Assembly: GCA_002366595.1 (NCBI GenBank)
Contig: DFBK01000046.1
Coordinates: 1-23,165, forward strand
DNA: 23,165 nucleotides
Direction: 5' to 3'
Origin: Anaerolineales bacterium UBA3082
GTDB lineage: Bacteria; Chloroflexota; Anaerolineae; UBA7937
In this document: in pieces, positions 14,746 to 21,633 of the stretch
How the letters are laid out: each line of letters begins with the position of its first letter
Position numbering within the stretch: position 1 is the stretch's first letter
Made by a program: the position numbers and the translations under genes
The notes under the pieces: generated by a model
Told to the model about the DNA's origin: nothing
Seen by the model: only the letters and a program-made list of their open reading frames with translations
The model's database searches: none

Positions 14746-15344
14746 CTTTTCACCCCTCCACGAGCCAACTCCACCGCTTCCAGGTAGGGGATCGCCAGGG
14801 CCAAGAGGATGTTCACCAAACCTAAGAGACCGGCAACCAGGAGGCTTCTCTCCCAAGTAGTGAAGAGCAACTCGAAGCCGATCTGGAAGGTAAGGAGTCC
14901 CAAACCCATGCGGAAGGGGCCTCGACCCAGAATCACGGTCCAGAGCCCCATAGCCATCAAGAAGTTAGAAGCGAAAGCCAGATGGGACGGCACCCCTTCC
15001 CAGGTGTATTGGTGGAGCAACCCATAGGCTACCAGCCCCATCAGCGCGGAACCGACCAAGCGAAAAGGGAAAGAGGTAGCCAACGTTCGCTCCTGCCTCG
15101 CCATTTTTGCGGAGGGTTTTCTTCGGCCCCGCCAGGCGGTAGGGTAAAGGATAAAGAATATCATCCCTCCCGTTATTATCTTGGCTAAGGGGAGGGAAGG
15201 AGAAAGGGAGCCAGAGAGGAGAAAGCCCACCAGAGCATACTGAAGGAGAAGGGCCAAGAGAGAGATCCGCCACTCCTCAACTACTGCGATCAGGCCAGCG
15301 GTGAAAAGCAACCCCCAAACTAACTGTTCCCCTGAAAACAGCAT
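14742..15344 (-). CDS. Small polytopic membrane protein, possibly NuoK/MrpC/HyfE-like
   Basis: This 200-aa protein has about six hydrophobic segments, with a basic loop in the middle (RGRRKPSAKMARQER, about residues 72-86). The second half (ASNFLMAMGLWTVILGRGPFRMGLGLLTFQIGFELLFTT) resembles the NuoK/MrpC/HyfE pattern, in which a Gly-rich helix is followed by a helix with a membrane glutamate; the first half could be NuoJ-like. Similarity is faint and I give no symbol. Context is the stronger argument: it lies between NuoL-like and NuoN-like genes and overlaps the latter by four bases. It starts at ATG 15344, 60 bases after the NuoL-like stop; that gap holds a strong palindrome. Confidence 0.6.
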   Translation of the reverse strand: MLFSGEQLVWGLLFTAGLIAVVEEWRISLLALLLQYALVGFLLSGSLSPSLPLAKIITGGMIFFILYPTAWRGRRKPSAKMARQERTLATSFPFRLVGSALMGLVAYGLLHQYTWEGVPSHLAFASNFLMAMGLWTVILGRGPFRMGLGLLTFQIGFELLFTTWERSLLVAGLLGLVNILLALAIPYLEAVELARGGVKR

Positions 15345-15362
15345 CGATCCCTCACTTCCTTA

Positions 15363-15398
15363 TCCCTACGGGATCCTGTAAGGACAGATCCCGAGGGA
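15363..15398. repeat. Palindromic repeat copy A, intergenic hairpin
   Basis: This lies between the NuoL-like stop and the next start. TCCCT-A-CGGGATC pairs with GATCCCGAGGGA, and TGT/ACA extend the stem around an AAGG loop, giving about 15 base pairs with two single-base bulges. The 12-mer TCCCTCGGGATC (here on the minus strand) recurs at 15631-15642 and 16240-16251. As RNA it would be a stable hairpin that could tune expression between the two genes. Confidence 0.8.
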
Positions 15399-15404
15399 AA
15401 AGGG

Positions 15405-17060
15405 CTATCCTCTCAACAGGAAAAGGCCCACTATGAAAGCCAAGAGCAGGAGCCAGCCCAAAGACCCCTCTTCAACTACCATGACTATTCCTCGCAAGCC
15501 AGAGCATATTTTCGCTCCTACTCCCTCTAGGGCTCCATAGAGCCCCTCAAGGTCTAAGAAGGAGAGCCGTTCCCAGAAAGGCCCGGCTCTATGGAGCAAC
15601 CGCTCCTCGAAGCGTACGAAAGTATCCCTGTCCCTCGGGATCCCTGTGGGATGGGAAAAGATCAGATAGCCCAAGAAAAGGGGCAGAACTATGGCTGCCC
15701 AGATAGGAAGGGAAGAGGGCGCGCCCCATAACTGGGCCAGGGAGGGGAACGACTCAGAGATCGCCCCCAGCCTCACCAAGCTTCCAGCCACTGGGGGGTG
15801 AAGCCCCAGGATGACCAAGGGAAGGACCAAGAGCCAAAGGGGGGCCACGGAGGCCCATCCCCCGCGCCCTTGCCGGCGACGGTCAGGCCCGCGAGTGATG
15901 AATCCAAGAAGGGGCGAGACGATCAACGCCGAACCCAAGGCCCCTAGACCCACCATCAGTCCTTCACCCTGCCGGAGAAGAGAGTCATAGATCAGCCAGC
16001 GAGCAGCGAACCCCGCCGTTAGAGGGAGACCACACAAAGAGGCTACCCCGATGCCCAAAGCAACCTTAACTACAAGGCGCTGACGAGGGGCCTCCATCCC
16101 CACCCGAAGGACGCTCAGAGCCAAAATCAGGCTCACCGTTAGCAGTAGGATGGCCTGTCCAGCGCCCGTACCCCCAGCCAAGAGGCTCAAGGCTAATAGC
16201 CCCATCTGGCTTTGGGCCAGATAGAGACAGAGCCTCTTCTCCCTCGGGATCTCCCACGGGATCCCTTTGGGACCTTTGGGACCTGTGGGATTCCGCCAGG
16301 TAGAGAGTGCCCCATAGAAGAGGGCTAACCCGGCCAAGAGGAGGAGAACCGTTCTGGGAAACCCCACCAACTGAGGCCACCCGTAGAGGGTTAAAAGATA
16401 ACCTCCGGTGGCCAAGGTGACCGTTTGTAAGACGCTCCCTGATAGAAACGGTATCTCCTCCGCGGCGACATGAACCATCTGAACCGGATAGAGCCCCCAA
16501 CGAACCCAAGAGGCAAGAAGCATCAAGAGGGCCAGGAGTTGGGCGCTCATAGGGGAGCCCTCCAAAGAGGCGGCGGCCAGGAGGGAGAAGAGAAGAGCCA
16601 AGCCAGCGGTGAAATTGATGATCATCGCCCTGGTCGCCGTGCGGGGTGAGGCTCCCTGGGCAAGGCCAAAGAGGATACTCAAGTCCAAGAGCCCCCAGCC
16701 GAGATAGAGGGTGAGAGGGTTGTGGGAGAGGAGAAAGAGGAGCGCCCCAGCCGCTAAAAGCAAAGTTGAAACGAAAACCGGTGGCTCCTCTCTCTGCGAG
16801 AATCGAACCCCTATACTCATCAGGAGGACAAAGGTGACCAGTAGGGCGAAGATCAAACCGGGCCCTCCGGCGTAGAGGAGAAGTTCTGTCTCCCCTGGGC
16901 CGCGGCGAAGTAGGGTGCCGGGGCGAGCAACCATGCCCACCGTGAAGAGAAAAGCGGCTGCCGCCGATAGCAGCGCCAGAACCCTAGCGTACCGAGGCCT
17001 AAAGAAGAAAACTAAGAGAGCACCTCCCAGAAGAGCGGCTAGAGGAGCGAGATAGAGCAT
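15405..17060 (-). CDS. NuoL-like (antiporter-type) membrane subunit
   Basis: This 551-aa polytopic protein resembles NuoL/NdhF or MrpA-type antiporter subunits, with about 14 hydrophobic segments and an amphipathic C-terminal stretch ending in a last membrane helix, as NuoL has. Matching regions are YLGWGLLDLSILFGLA, WVRWGLYPVQMVHVAAEEIPFLSGSVLQ (family GKSAQxPLHxWLPxAMxxPTPVSALIHA) and LCGLPLTAGFAARWLI. Key residues differ: the family WE is WG (123), the helix-7 Lys is apparently Arg187, and the later GFxxK is Arg. Two stretches, residues 257-273 and 470-479, are encoded by repeat DNA. ATG 17060 is preferred over ATG 17084 because AGGAGG lies five bases before it; ATG 17084 overlaps the upstream stop and remains possible. 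Confidence 0.72.
   Translation of the reverse strand: MLYLAPLAALLGGALLVFFFRPRYARVLALLSAAAAFLFTVGMVARPGTLLRRGPGETELLLYAGGPGLIFALLVTFVLLMSIGVRFSQREEPPVFVSTLLLAAGALLFLLSHNPLTLYLGWGLLDLSILFGLAQGASPRTATRAMIINFTAGLALLFSLLAAASLEGSPMSAQLLALLMLLASWVRWGLYPVQMVHVAAEEIPFLSGSVLQTVTLATGGYLLTLYGWPQLVGFPRTVLLLLAGLALFYGALSTWRNPTGPKGPKGIPWEIPREKRLCLYLAQSQMGLLALSLLAGGTGAGQAILLLTVSLILALSVLRVGMEAPRQRLVVKVALGIGVASLCGLPLTAGFAARWLIYDSLLRQGEGLMVGLGALGSALIVSPLLGFITRGPDRRRQGRGGWASVAPLWLLVLPLVILGLHPPVAGSLVRLGAISESFPSLAQLWGAPSSLPIWAAIVLPLFLGYLIFSHPTGIPRDRDTFVRFEERLLHRAGPFWERLSFLDLEGLYGALEGVGAKICSGLRGIVMVVEEGSLGWLLLLAFIVGLFLLRG
15624..15655. repeat. Palindromic repeat copy B, inside the NuoL-like coding region
   Basis: This copy contains the shared 12-mer TCCCTCGGGATC (15631-15642) and a small hairpin ATCCC-TGT-GGGAT (15640-15652). 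On the coding (minus) strand it is translated in frame as HPTGIPRDRD, in the segment after a membrane helix near the C-terminus. Confidence 0.75.
16240..16292. repeat. Palindromic repeat copy C with 9-base tandem units, inside the NuoL-like coding region
   Basis: TCCCTCGGGATC (16240-16251) is followed directly by the related TCCCACGGGATCCC (16252-16265). Two exact 9-base tandem units TTTGGGACC (16266-16274, 16275-16283) and a variant TGTGGGATT (16284-16292) follow. On the minus strand this encodes NPTGPKGPKGIPWEIPRE, a collagen-like proline/glycine insertion in a loop where NuoL proteins normally have a short linker. Confidence 0.8.
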
Positions 17061-17080
17061 GCTTTCCTCCTGAGCAACGA

Positions 17081-17872
17081 TCATTGGCCCGCGACCTCCA
17101 CCTCATCCCCTACCTGGGTGCCCAACAGATCTCGTGCGCTGCCGTTAACCACCGCCACCGCCAACTCCTCAGAACTATCGATATAAGCGATTACCTCCCC
17201 TTCCTGATCGTCGGCATAGGTTCGAGAAAGTCCAGAGATCTCCCGGTTTCCAACCCTCACCTTGATCTTCCTCAACGATAGTAGGTCTCGTCGGTAGATG
17301 TTGGTCAAGAGGTTCCCGAAGCGGTCGATATGAGTCACCTGGCCCTTGAGTTTCCCTTCCTCCCTCTCTACCTGGGGAAGAGGGAAGGTCACAAGATCGT
17401 TTGCCTCCTCCCCGAAAGCGAAGACCGGGACACCCAGGGAGAGATGAGCGGCTACCGGAGCGAAGATATCGCGGCCATGGAAGACGGGGGAGATATGATG
17501 CAACCAGAATCTAGGGTTACTTATATCGATGATATGCTTAATTGCACGGCGAGCATCATGAGCCACATAGGTAAGGACGCCGTTGTCGGGGGCCACGAAG
17601 AAAGCCTCGGCTGTTTGAACGATCAAGGCTCTACGTTCGCTCCCCACGCCGGGATCGACAACCACCAGATGGATGGTGCCCGCAGGAAAATAGCGGTAGT
17701 GGCGCGAGAGGACGAAAGCCGCCTGGGCAATGTTCTGGGGCTCGATATCATGGCTGAGATCCACCATCCTGGCTTGGGGGTTTATGCCGTATATCACCCC
17801 TTTCATCACCCCCACATTGCCGTCCTGCATCCCGAAATCGGTGGTTAAAGTTATGAGCCTTATGGGCTTCAA
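17081..17872 (-). CDS. S-adenosyl-L-methionine hydrolase/hydroxide adenosyltransferase (DUF62 family)
   Basis: The 263-aa protein belongs to the fluorinase-related SAM hydroxide adenosyltransferase family, which in characterised members hydrolyses SAM to adenosine and methionine. Motifs are clear: LITLTTDFGMQDGNVGVMKGVIYG, VDLSHDIEPQNIAQAAFVL, HLVVVDPGVGSERRALIV, FFVAPDNGVLTYV, VFHGRDIFAPVAAHLSLG, and the C-terminal DRFGNLLTNI. The Asp in TTDFG, the DxxH and the PDNG/GRD segments are in place. It starts at TTG 17872 with AGGAGG five bases upstream. It heads the membrane-antiporter operon, with its stop only 20 bases before the preferred NuoL-like start. Physiological purpose is unclear, as for most family members. 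Confidence 0.92.
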   Translation of the reverse strand: MKPIRLITLTTDFGMQDGNVGVMKGVIYGINPQARMVDLSHDIEPQNIAQAAFVLSRHYRYFPAGTIHLVVVDPGVGSERRALIVQTAEAFFVAPDNGVLTYVAHDARRAIKHIIDISNPRFWLHHISPVFHGRDIFAPVAAHLSLGVPVFAFGEEANDLVTFPLPQVEREEGKLKGQVTHIDRFGNLLTNIYRRDLLSLRKIKVRVGNREISGLSRTYADDQEGEVIAYIDSSEELAVAVVNGSARDLLGTQVGDEVEVAGQ

Positions 17873-17894
17873 ATCCGCCTCCTCGTTTCCCAGT

Positions 17895-17923
17895 TTGACG
17901 CTCCCTACCCCCTATGTTATCAT
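17895..17923 (+). promoter_or_regulatory. Sigma-70-type promoter for the Ste24-methyltransferase gene
   Basis: TTGACG (17895-17900) and TATCAT (17918-17923) are exactly 17 bases apart. The start site would be near 17930 and the leader about 48 bases. The transcript crosses the opposing promoter at 17935-17963. Confidence 0.7.
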
Positions 17924-17934
17924 TACACCATCCC

Positions 17935-17963
17935 ATTCTAGCATTTTGCTCCTCTCAGCGCAA
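17935..17963 (-). promoter_or_regulatory. Sigma-70-type promoter for the DUF62/antiporter operon
   Basis: On the minus strand TTGCGC (17958-17963) and TAGAAT (17935-17940) are exactly 17 bases apart. The start site would be near 17928 and the leader about 56 bases, with the AGGAGG site before TTG 17872. It faces the + strand promoter at 17895-17923. Confidence 0.65.
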
Positions 17964-17977
17964 TAAAAAAGTGGCCC

Positions 17978-19717
17978 ATGCAAGAAAAGAGCCTTCTGAC
18001 CGAGGAAGAGATAGACCCTACTAGGCAGAAGGAGGCTAAGGAGTATGCCCGCCTGAGACAACGCCTGCTTTTGGCAAACCTGGCTTTAGGAAGTATATAC
18101 CTCCTCGTTTGCCTCCGAGGGCCCTCCCAAGCCCTCAAGGCTTGGTCCCTAGGTTTGACCTCCCATCTCTTCCTAGTGGTGGCTTTCTACTTTTGGGCCT
18201 GGGCCCTAATCTATGAAGTATTGCTCTTCCCCCTGGAATATTACGGTGGCTTCGTCCTCCCCCACCGGTATGGCCTCTCCACTCAGACCCATAAAGGGTG
18301 GGGACTCGACCGGGCCAAGAGCCTCTTTTTGAGCCTCCTCTTGGGGACCCTAATCTTAGAGGTGATCTACTACCTGTGGCGGGCTTTTCCTTCCCTTTGG
18401 TGGTTGATAGCCGGCCTCTTTATCTTACTCCTTACCACCCTCCTCACCAATTTAGCCCCACTCCTCGTTCTCCCCCTCTTCTTCCGGCTCACGCCCCTAC
18501 CCGAGGGAGAGATCGCAATGAGGCTGACCAACTTGGCCGAACGAGCGGGCACTAAGGTGCGAGGTGTCTTCACCATAGATCTCAGCAGCAAGACCAGAGC
18601 AGCAAATGCGGCTCTCATAGGCCTGGGGAATACCCGCCGCATCGTATTGGGCGACACCCTCGATGAAGGTTACACCCTCGATGAGATAGAGACCATCCTG
18701 GCCCACGAGTTGGGTCACCACGCGCACGGCGACATGGCCCGGGGCATCATCCTTCAATCGGCACTTATAGTGTTGGGATTCTACCTAACCCATTGGGCCT
18801 TGAACTGGGGAGGACCTCTTTTGGGCCTTAAGCCCCACGATATCGCCGCCTTGCCCCTCCTCGCTCTGACCCTAGGCGCCTTTCTAGTGATAACCACCCC
18901 CTTGGCCAACCTCTACTCCCGTTCCCGGGAATGGGCGGCGGACTGGTACGCTTTAGAGATGACCCGCAAGCCAGAAGCCTTCATCTCCGTGATGGCTAAG
19001 TTGGCCAACCAAAACCTGGCCCAGGTCGAGCCGGAGCCCTGGGTGGAGTTTCTCCTCTATAGCCACCCAGCGATAGGTAAGCGGATTAGGCAGGGGGAGG
19101 AGTTCAAGAGAGCCATGGCTGGCCGCCGACCCCCTTACAGCCGCCGCGGTAACTACCAGAAGTATCTTAACCCCAACCCTCTGCAGCGATATCTCATCCG
19201 GCGTTTCCACCAGCGGGTGGGAGAACTGGCGAGAGGGACGGGGGTTATCCGCATCCTCGATGTCGGCTGTGGCGAAGGGTTCACCATCGAGCGGCTAGAT
19301 AGCGACTTCTCTATCCAGGGGGTGGATAACGATCTCTCCTCCTTACTCGAAGCGAGAGAGAGAAACCCCCACTCCGATTTCTACCTTGGGGATATTCGAG
19401 ACCTGCCCCTCGCCTCTCAGGCCTTCCCCCTGATACTCTGTTTAGAGGTCCTAGAACACCTTCCCGACCCCCATCCCGCTCTTGAGGAGTTGAGAAGGGT
19501 GACCTCCCGCCACTGCTTGATCAGCATCCCCCACGAGCCCTTCTTCAGGCTAGCCAATCTGCTGAGAGGCAAGAACTTGAGAGCCTGGGGCAACGACCCG
19601 GAGCATATCCATAATTGGACGGCTGGAGAGTTCATCCGCCTCCTGGAGGGGTACTTCGAAATCGAGAAAGTGGTCTACTCCTTCCCTTGGGTGATAGCCT
19701 TGTGTCGCAAAGGCTGA
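17978..19717 (+). CDS. Fusion of Ste24-type M48 CAAX-like protease and class I SAM-dependent methyltransferase
   Basis: One 579-codon frame joins two enzymes. Residues 1-385 are an integral-membrane M48 metallopeptidase of the Ste24/CAAX-protease group: several membrane helices, the N-terminal-domain motif LPHRYGLSTQT, zinc motif HELGHH (243-248), third ligand Glu318 in NLYSRSREWAADWYALEM, and the LLYSHPAIGKRI motif. Residues about 393-579 are a class I methyltransferase: ILDVGCGEGF (426-435, SAM-binding), acidic VDND (449-452), GDIRDLPL, and LCLEVLEHLPDP. No stop or frame change occurs at the junction (about 19115-19180), which is hydrophilic (AGRRPPYSRRGNYQKYL). The promoter at 17895-17923 fits this start, though the ribosome-binding site is poor. 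Methyltransferase substrate is unknown; the next gene overlaps the 3' end. Confidence 0.9.
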   Translation: MQEKSLLTEEEIDPTRQKEAKEYARLRQRLLLANLALGSIYLLVCLRGPSQALKAWSLGLTSHLFLVVAFYFWAWALIYEVLLFPLEYYGGFVLPHRYGLSTQTHKGWGLDRAKSLFLSLLLGTLILEVIYYLWRAFPSLWWLIAGLFILLLTTLLTNLAPLLVLPLFFRLTPLPEGEIAMRLTNLAERAGTKVRGVFTIDLSSKTRAANAALIGLGNTRRIVLGDTLDEGYTLDEIETILAHELGHHAHGDMARGIILQSALIVLGFYLTHWALNWGGPLLGLKPHDIAALPLLALTLGAFLVITTPLANLYSRSREWAADWYALEMTRKPEAFISVMAKLANQNLAQVEPEPWVEFLLYSHPAIGKRIRQGEEFKRAMAGRRPPYSRRGNYQKYLNPNPLQRYLIRRFHQRVGELARGTGVIRILDVGCGEGFTIERLDSDFSIQGVDNDLSSLLEARERNPHSDFYLGDIRDLPLASQAFPLILCLEVLEHLPDPHPALEELRRVTSRHCLISIPHEPFFRLANLLRGKNLRAWGNDPEHIHNWTAGEFIRLLEGYFEIEKVVYSFPWVIALCRKG

Positions 19718-21615
19718 GAAAAGAGGCGGCTTTTGGCCTCCTCCTCACCTTCATCACCCTCTACATCGCGATCTTCTCCTTTATGTCCATCCGAAGGCAT
19801 GAGACCCTCTACTCCAACGCCTTCGACCTAGGGAATATGGACCAGGCGCTCTGGAACACCCTCCAGGGCCGGATCCTGAGGTTCACCAACTGGTCGGGGG
19901 GGACAACCCGCCTGGCTGCCCACGTGGAACCGATCCTCGTGCCCCTCTCCCTCCTCTATATCTTGAGGAGCGACCCAAGAACCCTTCTCGTTTTTCAGAC
20001 GGTGGTCATGGCTCTAGGCGCTCTCCCAGCCTACTTTCTGGCCCGTCTGAAACTGAAAAGCGATTGGGCTGCTCTCCTCTTCCCCTTGGCCTATCTCCTC
20101 TCCCCCGCCCTTGAGGCCGCCAACCTATCCGATTTTCACGCCGTGGCTCTGACGCCGCCCCTTCTCCTCTCAGCTCTCTACTTTTTAGAGAGAGGTAACT
20201 GCCGGCTCCTTCCCCTTTTTTGTCTTCTGGCTATGGCCTGCAAGGAGGAGATCTCGCTTCTGGTGGCCATGATGGGGCTCTACCTTTTGGCCCGCCACCG
20301 AAAGTGGCGACTGGGGCTGGCCCTAATAGCAGTGGGGAGCCTTTGGTTCCTCCTCTCTCTCGCGGTCATCATCCCCCACTTCAGCCTTGCTGGTCGCTAC
20401 CCCTATCTCTCCCGCTACGCCCATCTGGGCACCAGCCCAAAAGCGATCATAGATAACCTCCTCACCAACCCCGCCTCCCTATTTTCTCTCCTTCTAGCCC
20501 CCCAGAAGGTAGCCTACATTAAGGGGCTTCTCCTCTCCATAGGCCTGGCTCCTCTTCTGGCTCCCGAGGTAGCCCTCCTTTCCCTGCCTTCTCTGGCCAT
20601 CAACCTTCTCAGCACCTCCCCCTGGATGTTCTCCGGGGGGGCTCACTACTCGGCATCGATCCTCCCCTTCTTCCTTACCGCCGGCATATACGGCCTGACG
20701 CGACTAGGAGAGTGGTTACGCCCCAGGTTGGGCCACAAAGGAAGTCTCGGCGTTCCCCTTCTGGTGGCCCTGGTCATCATCGTTCTCTATCACCGTCAAG
20801 AGGGCTTCTCCCCCCTGGCCGAGGGGATCGAGATACCGAGCCTTACACCCCACCACCGTCTTTTGCCCGTCTTCACCCGCCTCATCCCCCCGGAGGCCTC
20901 CCTCTCCGCCCAGACGGCCCTCAACCCTCACGCAAGCGAGCGGGAGGATCTCTATCTCTTCCCCGAGGGCCAGGAAGCGGATTACATCTTTCTCGATGTC
21001 ACCACCTCGACATACCCCCTCACCATCCCCGAATACAGAGAGGAGGTACAGGAACTCCTCGATAGCGGCCGGTATAGGCTGCTTGGGGCCCAAGATGGCT
21101 ACTTGCTTCTCCAGAAGGGAAAGGGCTCGCCGATTCAACTCCCGGAAGGGTTTTACTCCTTCGTCAAAGCCCAGGAGATAGACCACCCCTTGAGTATAAA
21201 ATTCGGGGAAGAACTGAAACTTTTGGGATACGAGGCAAAACGGGTGGATTGCCTAGTGGGGAAGAAAGGAAGTTATGAATTTACCCTCTATTGGCGGGCT
21301 CTGGAGCCCTTGGAGGAAGATTATCAGATAGCACTCCTTTTCGCCCAGGAGGATGGGGCCCTGGTGTATAGTGTAGTTCACCATCCAGCCACCGCCTGGT
21401 ACCCCACCCACCTCTGGAAAGATGACGAGGTGATCGTCCTGCGCACCCCCGATATCTGGCTGGGGGAAAGGGAATTCGTCCATCTGAACGTAGCAGTGGT
21501 GAAACCAGGGGGAAGCGAGTGGGAGATAAGCGATCGTTTAGGCATCACTAGCGTTCGAGAGATAGAGTTATACGATGAGGGGACGCTCTTATACCTGACC
21601 ACTCTCTATCCCTAA
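19702..21615 (+). CDS. DUF2079 polytopic membrane protein with C-terminal beta-rich domain
   Basis: The 637-aa protein has about ten membrane helices followed by roughly 200 soluble residues. The first periplasmic loop carries the DUF2079 hallmark SNAFDLGNMDQALWNTLQGR and AAHVEPILVPLSLLYIL; later blocks are ANLSDFHAVALTPPLLL and ACKEEISLLVAMMGLYLL. The family is distantly related to GT-C glycosyltransferases, but its activity is not established. The tail (FGEELKLLGYEA, YEFTLYWRALEPLEEDYQIALLFAQ, HPATAWYPTHLWKDDEVI) resembles the beta-sandwich often attached to Chloroflexota GT-C-like proteins. GTG 19702 overlaps the methyltransferase end by 16 bases; ATG 19615 is in frame, but it adds a polar 29-residue stretch and lies deeper in the previous gene. 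It ends 18 bases from the convergent peptidase gene. Confidence 0.85.
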   Translation: MSQRLRKEAAFGLLLTFITLYIAIFSFMSIRRHETLYSNAFDLGNMDQALWNTLQGRILRFTNWSGGTTRLAAHVEPILVPLSLLYILRSDPRTLLVFQTVVMALGALPAYFLARLKLKSDWAALLFPLAYLLSPALEAANLSDFHAVALTPPLLLSALYFLERGNCRLLPLFCLLAMACKEEISLLVAMMGLYLLARHRKWRLGLALIAVGSLWFLLSLAVIIPHFSLAGRYPYLSRYAHLGTSPKAIIDNLLTNPASLFSLLLAPQKVAYIKGLLLSIGLAPLLAPEVALLSLPSLAINLLSTSPWMFSGGAHYSASILPFFLTAGIYGLTRLGEWLRPRLGHKGSLGVPLLVALVIIVLYHRQEGFSPLAEGIEIPSLTPHHRLLPVFTRLIPPEASLSAQTALNPHASEREDLYLFPEGQEADYIFLDVTTSTYPLTIPEYREEVQELLDSGRYRLLGAQDGYLLLQKGKGSPIQLPEGFYSFVKAQEIDHPLSIKFGEELKLLGYEAKRVDCLVGKKGSYEFTLYWRALEPLEEDYQIALLFAQEDGALVYSVVHHPATAWYPTHLWKDDEVIVLRTPDIWLGEREFVHLNVAVVKPGGSEWEISDRLGITSVREIELYDEGTLLYLTTLYP

Positions 21616-21633
21616 AACATCCAGAGGTGGAGC

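Noticed and set aside
14746..14856. 37-residue N-terminal extension of the NuoN-like frame
   Set aside because: The extension is hydrophilic and low-complexity. ATG 14745 has a good ribosome-binding site and a four-base overlap with the upstream gene.
17330..17848. 172-codon + strand frame opposite the DUF62 gene
   Set aside because: It is antisense to a well-conserved enzyme, and its translation shows no family features.
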